DNA of 64,000 bases, taken from CAWCPR01 sp963797475 (GTDB taxonomy: Bacteria > Chloroflexota > Anaerolineae > Anaerolineales > UBA4823). How positions within the stretch are numbered: position 1 is the stretch's first letter; each line of letters opens with the position of its first letter. Under the pieces are notes generated by a model, which ran no database searches, was not told the DNA's origin, and worked only from the letters and a program-made list of their open reading frames with translations. The translations under genes and the position numbers were made by a program. The stretch is taken from the NCBI GenBank assembly GCA_963797475.1, contig CAWCPR010000001.1, positions 2,108,001 through 2,172,000 on the forward strand. The letters run 5' to 3'. Positions 1 through 10,350 of the stretch are shown piece after piece.

Positions 1-1
1 G

Positions 2-1303
<1,302 letters not shown>

Positions 1304-1337
1304 AGGGCCAAGGGCGACGCCAGTCCTGCGCCGTTCG

Positions 1338-1366
1338 TTGACCGATCCACCAAGTTGTGGGATAAT
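1338..1366 (+). promoter_or_regulatory. Sigma70-type promoter for the T-box/ileS operon
   Basis: TTGACC at 1338-1343 and GATAAT at 1361-1366 are separated by exactly 17 bases. The predicted start of transcription, about 1373, lies just in front of the T-box leader, which is the position expected for the promoter of this operon. Confidence 0.6.
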
Positions 1367-1372
1367 CTGCGG

Positions 1373-1697
1373 CAACATTCGAACGATAAAAGGCATCGAT
1401 GGAAACGAGTACGCCTGGAAGCTGGCAGCGATCCTGGGTATGGTGCAAGCCAGGACAGACCTACAGGCCGAAAATCCTTCCGGAGCCGCAAGCCGAACAG
1501 GCAGACAATGATCTGCATCATTAAGGGCGCCGGGGTCGTCTCCCGTTATCCAGGACGCGAGTATAGCGCAGAAAACTGTACTTGATTGAGGCGCCCGCCA
1601 ACGCGCGGGAACCAGGGTGGTACCGCGAGAGAACCCGAAATTTTTGACTCTCGTCCCTGAACCGGGGCGGGAGTTTTTTATTTTATCTGGAGGTATT
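1373..1697 (+). promoter_or_regulatory. T-box leader (tRNA-sensing riboswitch) of the ileS genes
   Basis: The 394 bases between acsA and the first synthetase gene hold no credible protein. They carry the T-box signature AGGGTGGTACCGCG at 1614-1627, of which CCGCG (1623-1627) can pair with CGCGG (1604-1608) to form the antiterminator. A GAAAC-type box at 1402-1406 followed by AGTA at 1408-1411 matches the 5' side of Stem I. An intrinsic terminator follows at 1647-1684. In known T-boxes, uncharged tRNA pairs with a specifier codon and with the T-box bulge and so permits readthrough. I could not fix the specifier; ATC triplets at 1474-1476 and 1511-1513 are candidates for isoleucine. The synthetase start codon at 1698 lies 14 bases beyond the terminator. 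Confidence 0.9.
1647..1684 (+). terminator. Intrinsic terminator of the T-box leader
   Basis: ACTCTCGTCCC (1647-1657) pairs over 11 base pairs, two of them G-U, with GGGGCGGGAGT (1664-1674) around a six-base loop. A T-rich run follows directly. It lies downstream of the T-box motif, as in transcriptional T-box switches. Confidence 0.85.
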
Positions 1698-4600
1698 ATG
1701 CCGTTCAAAGATGTGCCCACCAAGGTGGATTTCCCAGGCCAGGAGCGCCAGGTTTTAGATTTCTGGAAGGAGGAGGGCGCTTTTAAGAAGCTCGTTGAAC
1801 TGCGCCAGGACAACCCGCACTGGTCCTTCATCGATGGCCCGATCACGGCCAACAATCCGATGGGGGTTCATCATGGCTGGGGCCGGACTTACAAGGATCT
1901 TTTCGAGCGCTTCTGGGCTATGCGCGGCCGCAAACTGCGCTACCAGAACGGTTTCGACTGCCAGGGGCTGTGGGTAGAGGTCGAAGTCGAGAAGGAAATG
2001 GGCTTTAAGTCCAAGAAGGATATCGAGGATTTCGGCCTGGAGCAGTTCGTACGCAAATGCAAAGCACGCGTGTTACGCTATGCTGCCATACAGACCGAGC
2101 AATCCATCCGCCTGGGCTACTGGATGGATTGGAACGACCCAGACCACCTGCGCTTGCTGGCGGACCGTTTAATGGAAGACCCGATGCAGGTCATCACGGT
2201 CCAGGGGCCGCAGGGGCCGCTGACCGACACGGTCGAGCAGATCGTTGGGCGCCTTGGCCTGCCCGAGCAAGGCGGCAGCTATTTCACCTTCTCCAACGAA
2301 AACAATTACATGATCTGGACCTTCTTGAAAAAGTGCTGGGAGAAGGGCTGGCTTTACCGCGGCGCAGACGTGATGCCTTGGTGCCCGCGCTGCGCAACCG
2401 CCATCAGCCAGCACGAGATCGTCACCGACGGGTACGCCGAGCTCACCCACCGCAGTGTGACCCTGCGCTTCCCGCTGCGTGGGCGCCAGAAGGAATCGCT
2501 GCTGATCTGGACGACCACTCCCTGGACGCTGACCAGCAACGTGGCGGCTGCCGTCGGCCCGGACCTGACTTACGTCAAGGTCCGCCAGGGCGACGAAGTG
2601 CTATACCTGTCCAAAGGCACCCTGCACATGCTGCGCGGCGATTACCAGGTGCTGGGCGAGATCCAGGGCCGTGAGATGGAAGGCTGGACCTACGACGGGC
2701 CTTTCGACGAACTTCCGGCAGAACAAGAAGTCGGGGGGCACATCCAACTGAAGGAGCTGAAAACCGCTAAATTAAGCGCCAGCCAGGCCCACCAGGTGAT
2801 CCTGTGGGACGAAGTCGGCGAAACAGAAGGCACTGGCATTGTCCACATCGCCCCGGGCTGCGGCGCGGAGGACTTCCAGCTCGGGCGCGAGCACAACCTG
2901 CCCCTGGTCGCCCCCTTGGACGATGAGGGCTACTTCGTAGAAGGCTTTGCCTGGCTGACCGGAAAGCAAGTTTCTACGGTCGCCACGCCGATCTTCGAGG
3001 ACCTGGAGAAGAAGGGGTTGCTTTACCAGGTAGAGCCCTACACCCACCGCTATCCGACCTGCTGGCGCTGCAAGACCGAGCTGGTCTTCCGCCTGGTGGA
3101 CGAATGGTTTATCTCGATGGGCGAGGTGTATGACAAGCCGCGCCAGGAATTAAGCCGGGAAGAGAAAGACCGCAGCCTGCGCTACCAGATCATGGATGTC
3201 GTCGACCAGATCCGCTGGATCCCGGATTTCGGCTATTCACGCGAGATGGATTGGCTGCGCAACATGCACGACTGGATGATCAGCAAGAAGCGCTATTGGG
3301 GCCTGACCCTGCCAATCTGGGTCTGCGAGGGATGCGGGCATTTTGAGGTGATCGGCAGCCGGGAGGAGTTGAAAACGCGCGCCATCTCGGGCTGGGAGGT
3401 CTTCGAAGGCCATACCCCACACCGGCCATTCGTGGACGCAGTGAAGGTTAAATGCCCCGAATGCCAGGGCCAGATGAGCCGCATCCCCGACGTGGGCAAT
3501 CCCTGGCTGGATGCTGGCATCGTCCCCTTCAGCACGCTGCGCTACCGCACGGACCGGGAATACTGGCGTTCCTGGTACCCGGCCGACTGGATCAGCGAAT
3601 CCTTCCCGGGCCAGTTCCGCAACTGGTTCTACAGCCTGCTGGCGATGGCGACCGTCGTCGACAGCAGCCCGCCTTTCTTACAAAACTTCGGCTACGCCAC
3701 CTTGCTGGCGGAGGATGGGCGCCCCATGCACAAGAGCTGGGGCAATGCCATCGAGTTCAACGAGGCCGCCGACAACATGGGCGTGGACGTGATGCGCTGG
3801 CTGTTTTGCGCCCACAAGCCGGAGAACGACCTGCTCTTCGGCTACACGCGCGGCGACGAAGTGCGCCGCCAGTTTTTGATCCCCTTGTGGAACGTCTACA
3901 GCTTCTTCGTGACTTATGCGAATCTGGATGGCTGGACGCCTGCCGCCGGAGGCTTCGATCCGGCTTACCCGGAAGGCCCCACGCCTGAGAGCGACAACCT
4001 GCTGGACCGCTGGGTGCTTGCCCGCCTCAACCAGATTGTTGTCCGGACCGCCGCTGCCCTGGAGGAATCGGACGTTTACATAGCCACAACGGCGGTCGAG
4101 GCCTTCATGGACGACCTGACCAACTGGTACGTGCGCCGCAGCCGGCGCCGCTTCTGGAAGAGCGAGCACGACGCCGACAAGAGCAGCGCCTACACCACGC
4201 TCTACCACGTGCTGGTTAAGTTCGCCAAGCTGTTGGCGCCGTTCGTCCCCTTCGTCACCGAGATCATGTACCAGAACCTGGTGCGTTCCGCCTACCCGGC
4301 GCAGGCTTACGAGAGCGTCCACCATACCGCCTGGCCGCAGGCCGATGCAGCGGTCGTCGACGAATCCCTGATCGAACAAATGGCCCTGGCGCGCCAGGTC
4401 GCCAGCCTGGGGCTGGGAGCCCGCAACAGCGCCGGATTGAAAGTGCGCCAACCACTCGCCAAGGTGCTGGTGTATGCCGGCGGGGAGCGCACGCTGAGCG
4501 ATGAGCTGGTGGCGATCGTGACCGACGAGCTCAACGTGAAGGAGTTCGAATTTGTCGAAGAGGCTGGCAGGCTGGTCAGATACCGCCTGATGCCGGATAA

Positions 4601-5120
4601 CAAGCTGCTCGGGCCGCGTTTTGGAGCGCAGTTCCCCAAAGTGCGCGCTGCCCTGGCGGCCGCCAACCCCGCTCAAGTTGCAGCAAAGATCCAGGCGGGT
4701 GAATCCATCGCCGTGCATGTTGACGGCCAGACGGTCGAGCTTGACCCGGCAGAGGTGCTGGTGCAGACCGAGCCGGCTGAAGGCCTGGCGGTGGCTGCCG
4801 ACCGGCAGGTTACCGTCGCCGTGGATGCCACCTTGACCCCGGCGCTGCGCGCCGAAGGGCTGGCGCGTGAGCTGGTACGCCGCATCCAGGCCATGCGCAA
4901 AGACGCCGGGTTCAACATCGAAGATCGGATCACGACCTACTACGACGCCAAAGGCCAGCTTGCGCAGGTGATGCTAGATTGGGCCGGCTACATCCGCTCT
5001 GAAACACTCTCCACAGGCCTGTTAAGCGGTCCGGCGCCCGTCCAAGCCTACTGCGAGCAGCAGTACATCGACGGCGAAAGCATCACCCTGGGAGTAGTCA
5101 GAAATCAATCGAGCAAATGA
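1698..5120 (+). CDS. Divergent isoleucyl-tRNA synthetase-like class I ligase
   Basis: This 1140-residue protein has the full class I IleRS layout: N-terminal catalytic half, CP1 editing insertion (WTTTPWTLTSN and HIAPGCGAEDF), second catalytic half, anticodon-binding helical domain and C-terminal tail. The ATP-binding motifs are unusual. The HIGH site reads VHHGWGR (residues 57-63), and the KMSKS site reads MHKSWGN (677-683), with Pro in place of the first Lys while the second Lys is kept. The gene just downstream has a normal KMSKSRLN. I chose ATG 1698 because TCTGGAGG precedes it and an upstream start would lie inside the T-box. The two genes are only one base apart. The protein is probably an aminoacyl-tRNA ligase, but isoleucine specificity is inferred from similarity, the T-box and the neighbour, not proven. 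Confidence 0.85.
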   Translation: MPFKDVPTKVDFPGQERQVLDFWKEEGAFKKLVELRQDNPHWSFIDGPITANNPMGVHHGWGRTYKDLFERFWAMRGRKLRYQNGFDCQGLWVEVEVEKEMGFKSKKDIEDFGLEQFVRKCKARVLRYAAIQTEQSIRLGYWMDWNDPDHLRLLADRLMEDPMQVITVQGPQGPLTDTVEQIVGRLGLPEQGGSYFTFSNENNYMIWTFLKKCWEKGWLYRGADVMPWCPRCATAISQHEIVTDGYAELTHRSVTLRFPLRGRQKESLLIWTTTPWTLTSNVAAAVGPDLTYVKVRQGDEVLYLSKGTLHMLRGDYQVLGEIQGREMEGWTYDGPFDELPAEQEVGGHIQLKELKTAKLSASQAHQVILWDEVGETEGTGIVHIAPGCGAEDFQLGREHNLPLVAPLDDEGYFVEGFAWLTGKQVSTVATPIFEDLEKKGLLYQVEPYTHRYPTCWRCKTELVFRLVDEWFISMGEVYDKPRQELSREEKDRSLRYQIMDVVDQIRWIPDFGYSREMDWLRNMHDWMISKKRYWGLTLPIWVCEGCGHFEVIGSREELKTRAISGWEVFEGHTPHRPFVDAVKVKCPECQGQMSRIPDVGNPWLDAGIVPFSTLRYRTDREYWRSWYPADWISESFPGQFRNWFYSLLAMATVVDSSPPFLQNFGYATLLAEDGRPMHKSWGNAIEFNEAADNMGVDVMRWLFCAHKPENDLLFGYTRGDEVRRQFLIPLWNVYSFFVTYANLDGWTPAAGGFDPAYPEGPTPESDNLLDRWVLARLNQIVVRTAAALEESDVYIATTAVEAFMDDLTNWYVRRSRRRFWKSEHDADKSSAYTTLYHVLVKFAKLLAPFVPFVTEIMYQNLVRSAYPAQAYESVHHTAWPQADAAVVDESLIEQMALARQVASLGLGARNSAGLKVRQPLAKVLVYAGGERTLSDELVAIVTDELNVKEFEFVEEAGRLVRYRLMPDNKLLGPRFGAQFPKVRAALAAANPAQVAAKIQAGESIAVHVDGQTVELDPAEVLVQTEPAEGLAVAADRQVTVAVDATLTPALRAEGLARELVRRIQAMRKDAGFNIEDRITTYYDAKGQLAQVMLDWAGYIRSETLSTGLLSGPAPVQAYCEQQYIDGESITLGVVRNQSSK

Positions 5121-5121
5121 C

Positions 5122-8100
5122 TTGTTTAAACCGGTTTCTCCCGACCTTCATGTAAGCCTGCTTGAAGAGGAGCTGCTGCGCTTCTGGAAGCTGCATCGCA
5201 TCTTCGAAAAGTCCACTGCACGTACGCAGGGCGGCCCGGAGTACGTCTTCTACGAAGGGCCGCCAACTGCCAACGGCAAGCCAGGTGTGCACCATGCCCT
5301 GGCGCGCGCCTTCAAGGATATCTTCCCGCGCTATAAAATGATGCGCGGTTTCCACGTCATTCGACGCGGCGGGTGGGATACGCACGGCTTGCCAGTCGAA
5401 ATCGACGTCGAGAAGAAGCTGGGGTTCAACCATAAAGGCCAGATCGAGGCCTATGGCGTCGCCGAGTTCAACCAGCTTTGCCGCCAATCGGCCTTTGAGT
5501 ACATCCGCGAATGGGAACATTTCACCGACCGGCTCGGCTTCTGGGTCGACCTGCAAGATGCCTACGTGACCTTCACCAATGAGTACATCGAATCGGTCTG
5601 GTGGATCTTAAAGACTTTTTGGGAGAAGGACCTGCTCTACCAGGGATATAAAGTCGTGCCGTACTGCCCGCGCTGCGGCACGCCGCTTTCAGACCACGAA
5701 GTGGCACAGGGATACAGCCAGGCTGAAGACCCCTCGATTTACGTTCGCCTGCCGTTGGTGGACGATCCAGGCGCCTCCCTGCTGGTCTGGACGACCACCC
5801 CCTGGACCCTGCCCGGCAATGTAGCAGTCGCTGCCCATCCGGAGGTGGAATACGTCACCGTTGAGGTCAAATCGAGCGACGGCGGGGTGGAGCGCCTGAT
5901 CCTGGCCCGGGCGCTGCTGGAACAAGTTTTCGGCGACGAGCCGCTGAAAGTGGTCGATTCATTCAAGGGCCGCCGGCTGAAGGGCAGGCGCTACCAACCC
6001 CTCTTCACCTTCCTCCATCCGGATAAGCCGGCTTACTATGTGGTGATGGCGGAGTACGTCACCACCCAGGACGGCACCGGGCTGGTGCACACCGCGCCGG
6101 CCTTCGGGGCGGAAGACATGCAGTCCGCCATGCAATACGACCTGCCCATCCTGATGCCCGTCACCGACCAGGGGACTTTCATCCCGGAGGTGCGCCCGTG
6201 GAGTGGCAAGTTCGTCAAAGACGCCGACCCGCTGATTGTCGCTGATCTGGAAGGGCGTGGTTTGCTTTTCAAAGCCGGCAGCCTCACGCACACCTACCCA
6301 TTCTGCTGGCGTTGTAACACCCCCTTGCTTTACCTCGCCCGCGGCACCTGGTTCCTGCGCACCAGCCGGTTCAAGGAGCGGTTGATCGAGTTAAACCAGC
6401 GCATCCACTGGTACCCGGAACACATCAAAAACGGGCGCTTCGGCGACTGGCTGGAGAACAACATCGACTGGGCCCTGGGGCGCGAGCGCTATTGGGGCAC
6501 CCCGCTGCCGGTCTGGGAATGCGAAAACTGCCACCACCAGCTTGCAGTCGGATCCATAGCCGAGCTGGCTGAACTCGCCGGCCGCGACCTGGTTGGGCTG
6601 GACCTGCACCGTCCATCCATAGATGAGGTGCAAATCCTTTGCCCGGAATGCGGAGCGACGAGCGGCGGGTTGATGCGGCGCGTTCCAGAGGTGATTGACG
6701 TCTGGTTCAATTCTGGCTCCATGCCGGTCGGGCAGTGGCATTATCCGTTTGAGAACCAGGAAATCTTCGAACGGCAGTTCCCGGCGGATTTCATCTGCGA
6801 GGCGGTCGACCAGACCCGCGGATGGTTCTATTCGCTGCACGCCATCAGCACGATGCTCTTCGAGCGTGAGTGTTACAAAAACGTGGTTTGCCTGGGGTTG
6901 GTGCTGGACGCTGAAGGCCGGAAAATGTCGAAATCACGCCTCAATGTGCTCGACCCCTGGGAAGTCTTCAACACCCATGGCGCGGACGCTTTCCGCTGGT
7001 ACCTGTACACCGCCAGCCCGCCCGGGCAAGAGCGGCGCTTTTCCGTGGAACTGGTGGGCGCAGCCCTGCGCGGTTTCACCCTGCCCTTGTGGAACGTGTA
7101 TTCCTTCTTTGTCACCTACGCCAACCTGGATCACTGGCAGCCGGCGCCGGACGAGACCGGCTCAGACGCCAGCTACAGCGATCTGGATCGCTGGTTGCGC
7201 TCGGAGCTGCATGTCCTGGTGCGGGATGTGACTGCCGCCTTCGAGGCCTACGATGTGTCCGCTGCCACCCGCCCAATCCAGGACTTCGTCGACCGGCTCT
7301 CGAAATGGTATCTGCGCCGCTCTCGCCGCCGCTTTTGGAAAAGCGAAGCAGACGCCGACAAACAGGCCGCGTATGCCACGCTGTACGGAGCGCTGGTCAC
7401 CTTGAGCAAGCTGCTCGCTCCCAGCATGCCGTTCCTGGCAGAGGAATTGCACCAGAACTTGAGGCGCTCCGTGGACGAGGCCGCCCCTGAATCCGTCCAT
7501 ATGCAGGATTGGCCGGGCTATGACGAAGCGCTGATCGATGAAGGGCTGAACCGCGACATGCAGATGGTGATGGCGCTGGCGTCTTTGGGTCACGCGGCCC
7601 GCGACCAGGCGGGCATTAAAGTCCGCCAGCCGCTTTCCGAGATCGCTTTTTCGGTCAGCAACCCTCAAGAACGGGGCGCTCTGGAGCAGTTCAGCGGTTT
7701 GCTTGCCGACGAATTGAACGTTAAACAGGTGCGCGCCCTGGGATCGGCGGGGGAAGCCGTCGAATACAGCCTGAAGCCGCTGCCCAGGCAGCTCGGGCAG
7801 AAATACAAAGCCTTGTTCCCCAGGATCAGCGCCGCCATCCTGGAGCTGCACATCGAGGGGGCCGCGCGAGCCTTACTCGACGGGCACCATCTGCTGGTTA
7901 ATGTGGACGGCAAAGGGTATGAGATCTTGCCGGAAGAGGTGGAAGTGCATGCCGCAGCCCGCGCCGGGCTGGCGGTGGCATCCCAGGGCCCGTACCTGGC
8001 GGCTCTCAAGACCGGGCTGACGCCAGAGCTGGAGCGCGAAGGCCTGGCGCGCGAGCTCGTGCGCCGCGTCCAGGACCTGCGCAAACGGGCTGGATTCGAG

Positions 8101-8310
8101 ATCTCCGACCGCATCCTCCTGACCGTGAACGCCACGCCGAGACTGGCGCAAGCTATCCGCGAGCAGCGCGATTACCTGATGGGCGAGACTCTGGCGGTCA
8201 GCATCGCAGAGGCCGGGCCGCCGGAAAAGGCCATCGCCCGCGGCGCAGTCGCCGAGGTCGAATACGACGGGGAAAAAGCGACCCTCGGGATCGTAATCAT
8301 TATAGGTTAA
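5122..8310 (+). CDS. ileS: Isoleucyl-tRNA synthetase
   Basis: The protein (1062 residues) charges tRNA-Ile with isoleucine. It carries a VHHALAR form of the HIGH motif at 56-62, of the HHxxAR type seen in actinobacterial and other type 2 IleRS. The editing-domain stretch WTTTPWTLPGN and the canonical KMSKS at 601-605 are present, as are the anticodon-binding and C-terminal domains. The start is TTG at 5122, one base after the stop of the upstream paralogue; no strong ribosome-binding site is visible, so translation is probably coupled. Both genes should be under the upstream T-box. Because its motifs are complete, this copy is the likely housekeeping enzyme. Confidence 0.93.
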   Translation: MFKPVSPDLHVSLLEEELLRFWKLHRIFEKSTARTQGGPEYVFYEGPPTANGKPGVHHALARAFKDIFPRYKMMRGFHVIRRGGWDTHGLPVEIDVEKKLGFNHKGQIEAYGVAEFNQLCRQSAFEYIREWEHFTDRLGFWVDLQDAYVTFTNEYIESVWWILKTFWEKDLLYQGYKVVPYCPRCGTPLSDHEVAQGYSQAEDPSIYVRLPLVDDPGASLLVWTTTPWTLPGNVAVAAHPEVEYVTVEVKSSDGGVERLILARALLEQVFGDEPLKVVDSFKGRRLKGRRYQPLFTFLHPDKPAYYVVMAEYVTTQDGTGLVHTAPAFGAEDMQSAMQYDLPILMPVTDQGTFIPEVRPWSGKFVKDADPLIVADLEGRGLLFKAGSLTHTYPFCWRCNTPLLYLARGTWFLRTSRFKERLIELNQRIHWYPEHIKNGRFGDWLENNIDWALGRERYWGTPLPVWECENCHHQLAVGSIAELAELAGRDLVGLDLHRPSIDEVQILCPECGATSGGLMRRVPEVIDVWFNSGSMPVGQWHYPFENQEIFERQFPADFICEAVDQTRGWFYSLHAISTMLFERECYKNVVCLGLVLDAEGRKMSKSRLNVLDPWEVFNTHGADAFRWYLYTASPPGQERRFSVELVGAALRGFTLPLWNVYSFFVTYANLDHWQPAPDETGSDASYSDLDRWLRSELHVLVRDVTAAFEAYDVSAATRPIQDFVDRLSKWYLRRSRRRFWKSEADADKQAAYATLYGALVTLSKLLAPSMPFLAEELHQNLRRSVDEAAPESVHMQDWPGYDEALIDEGLNRDMQMVMALASLGHAARDQAGIKVRQPLSEIAFSVSNPQERGALEQFSGLLADELNVKQVRALGSAGEAVEYSLKPLPRQLGQKYKALFPRISAAILELHIEGAARALLDGHHLLVNVDGKGYEILPEEVEVHAAARAGLAVASQGPYLAALKTGLTPELEREGLARELVRRVQDLRKRAGFEISDRILLTVNATPRLAQAIREQRDYLMGETLAVSIAEAGPPEKAIARGAVAEVEYDGEKATLGIVIIIG

Positions 8311-8342
8311 AATCCATTTGAGACAACCGCAATACAGATGCA

Positions 8343-8367
8343 ACTCATCCCTCTGGGATGGATGAGT
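8343..8367. other. Perfect inverted repeat after ileS
   Basis: ACTCATCC (8343-8350) and GGATGAGT (8360-8367) form an 8-bp perfect stem with a 9-base loop, 32 bases after the ileS stop. There is no clear T-run, so it may be a weak terminator or only an RNA-stabilising stem. Confidence 0.4.
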
Positions 8368-8420
8368 CACTTTGTGTACCCAGATCGTTTGGAGGTCCAC
8401 AGAACAGGAACGCAAACGGA

Positions 8421-9362
8421 ATGTCTAGTAATTTCAAGCCCAGCGGTCATTCGCCCGCTATCCAGACCCGCAGCCTGCGCAAAGTGTTTGGCGATAAAGT
8501 CGCCGTCGAGGACCTGACTCTGACTGTGGAGCGCGGCGAGGTATTCGGCTTCCTTGGCCCAAACGGCGCTGGCAAGACCACCTCGGTGAAGATGCTCCTC
8601 TCGCTGGTCAAGCCGAGCAGCGGGGATGGCTCGCTGTTCGGCAAGCCGATCGGCGATACACAGGTGCGCACACGCATCGGTTTTTTGCCCGAACACTTCC
8701 GCTTTCACGACTGGCTGAACGCGATCGAGTTTCTGACTCTGCATTCCGACCTGTACCACATCCCGCCCGATGTGAGGGAAGCGCGCATCGCCGAGCTGCT
8801 CGAACTGGTGGGCCTGACCCCGCACGCCGATAAGCGGCTGCGCGAATATTCGAAGGGTATGCTGCAGCGCATCGGGCTGGCCCAGGCCCTGCTGAACCGC
8901 CCGGATCTCGTCATCCTGGATGAGCCCACCTCCGGCCTGGACCCCGTCGGCCGGCGACTGGTGCGCGACATCATCCGCGATTTGAGCCAGGCAGGGACGA
9001 CGATCTTCTTGAACTCGCACCTGCTCAGCGAAGTCGAGATTACCTGCGACCGGGTGGCTTTTATCAAACACGGCAAGGTCATCCGCATCAGCTCGCTAAA
9101 GACGCTGGTGGAAGGCGAGCTCAGCGTGGAAGTGCGGGCGCGCAACCTGACCCCGCAGGCGGTCGCCGGTTTGGAGCGCTGGAGCCAGAACCTGCGCCTC
9201 GACGGCGAGCACCTGACGATGACCCTGCCAGGCGAAGCCGACCTGCCGGCAGTCAACCGTTACCTGGTCGAGCAGGGGGTCGACGTTTACGCCCTGCGGC
9301 CCCAACACATTTCCCTGGAAGACTTGTTCATCCAGATCGTCGGAACGGATGGCGGGTTGTGA
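8421..9362 (+). CDS. ABC transporter ATPase (ABC-2 exporter type)
   Basis: This 313-residue cytoplasmic ATPase energises the membrane protein encoded next to it. Visible are Walker A GPNGAGKTT (46-54), the signature variant YSKGMLQR (143-150), Walker B LVILDEP with the D-loop SGLDP (from 163), and a C-terminal extension typical of the CcmA/NatA/Bcr-type ATPases. I favour ATG 8421 over an in-frame ATG at 8358, because the family starts shortly before the first beta strand and the longer version would read through the 8343-8367 stem. The permease start overlaps the stop by four bases, so the two form a translationally coupled pair. The substrate is unknown. Confidence 0.9.
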   Translation: MSSNFKPSGHSPAIQTRSLRKVFGDKVAVEDLTLTVERGEVFGFLGPNGAGKTTSVKMLLSLVKPSSGDGSLFGKPIGDTQVRTRIGFLPEHFRFHDWLNAIEFLTLHSDLYHIPPDVREARIAELLELVGLTPHADKRLREYSKGMLQRIGLAQALLNRPDLVILDEPTSGLDPVGRRLVRDIIRDLSQAGTTIFLNSHLLSEVEITCDRVAFIKHGKVIRISSLKTLVEGELSVEVRARNLTPQAVAGLERWSQNLRLDGEHLTMTLPGEADLPAVNRYLVEQGVDVYALRPQHISLEDLFIQIVGTDGGL

Positions 9363-10222
9363 GAAGCACGCTGGTAATCGCCCGCCTGACCTTCGCGGAA
9401 GCCTCCCGGCGTAAGATTTTACTGGCCGCGCTTATCCTTGGCCTGATCTTCCTGGTCATCTATGGGCTGGGATACCACTTCATCATGAGCGATATCGAAA
9501 GCGATGTCCAAAGGACGGCCAGCAGCCGGGCCGCATTGACCTTGCAGGAGATCAGCAACTTCCTGCTGATGGCTGGCATGTATGTGGTCAACTTCCTGAC
9601 GGTGATGATGACCGTACTGACCTCGGTGGATACCATATCGGGCGAAATCGCTTCCGGCACCATCCACACCCTGGCCTCCAAACCCATCCACCGCTGGGAG
9701 ATTGTGCTCGGCAAATGGCTGGGGTTCGCCGGCATGCTGAGCCTGTATTTGCTGTTAATGGCGGGCGGTGTAATGGGATTGATCTACTTCCGTTCCGGGT
9801 ATATCGCGCCCCACCCGCTGAACGCCCTGGCCCTGATGTGGCTGAACTGCCTGCTGCTGTTGAGCGTCTCGTTGATGGGCGGCACGCGCTTCTCCACCCT
9901 GGCGAACGGTGTGCTGGTTTTCGGCCTGTACGGCATCGCATTTATCGGCGGCTGGCTGGAACAAATTGGCAGCTTCCTGCCCGACCAGGCAGCCAGCCAC
10001 ACGGCGATTAACATCGGCATCCTCACCAGCCTGGTCATCCCAAGCGAAGCGCTCTGGAAACGGGCGGCGTACGAGATCCAATCGCCGCTGGTGGCTGCTT
10101 TGGGATTCTCGCCGTTCTCGTCCCCATCCGTCCCCAGCCTGCTGATGATCTTCTACGCCGTGCTCTACCTGATGGTTGCATTCGCCCTGGCGGTCAGACA
10201 GTTCAATCAACGCGACCTGTAA
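9359..10222 (+). CDS. ABC-2 type transporter permease
   Basis: The product (287 residues) is an integral membrane protein with about six hydrophobic segments, beginning with a short cytoplasmic N-terminus and a first helix at about 20-42. A long extracytoplasmic loop carries charged residues (IMSDIESDVQRTASS), as in ABC-2 permeases of the NatB/NosY kind. The start is GTG at 9359, inside the GTGA overlap with the ATPase stop. With that gene it forms a minimal exporter, or a machine acting on a membrane or lipid substrate; the sequence does not reveal the substrate. Confidence 0.85.
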   Translation: MRSTLVIARLTFAEASRRKILLAALILGLIFLVIYGLGYHFIMSDIESDVQRTASSRAALTLQEISNFLLMAGMYVVNFLTVMMTVLTSVDTISGEIASGTIHTLASKPIHRWEIVLGKWLGFAGMLSLYLLLMAGGVMGLIYFRSGYIAPHPLNALALMWLNCLLLLSVSLMGGTRFSTLANGVLVFGLYGIAFIGGWLEQIGSFLPDQAASHTAINIGILTSLVIPSEALWKRAAYEIQSPLVAALGFSPFSSPSVPSLLMIFYAVLYLMVAFALAVRQFNQRDL

Positions 10223-10232
10223 TGCTACGGGG

Positions 10233-10263
10233 GGAGTTTTGTGGGCTTCGCCACCAAAACTCC
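10233..10263 (+). terminator. Stem-loop after the ABC exporter pair
   Basis: GGAGTTTT-GTGG (10233-10244) pairs with CCAC-AAAACTCC (10251-10263, one bulged C) around a GCTTCG loop. It sits 10 bases after the permease stop and probably ends that transcript, though no T-run follows the stem. Confidence 0.5.
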
Positions 10264-10350
10264 TCTGCACAACAACAGGGGGAAGTTAAAATCCAGCGGG
10301 GTAAAGTTTTCGTATATTTAAGACAGGAAAAGGCAATAAAACTACTAAGG

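Noticed and set aside
1617..1697. Upstream extension of the first synthetase reading frame
   Set aside because: It lies in the T-box antiterminator and terminator; ATG 1698 has a good ribosome-binding site.
3678..4718. 346-codon open frame on the minus strand within the first synthetase
   Set aside because: Fully antisense to a clear family member; no domain seen.
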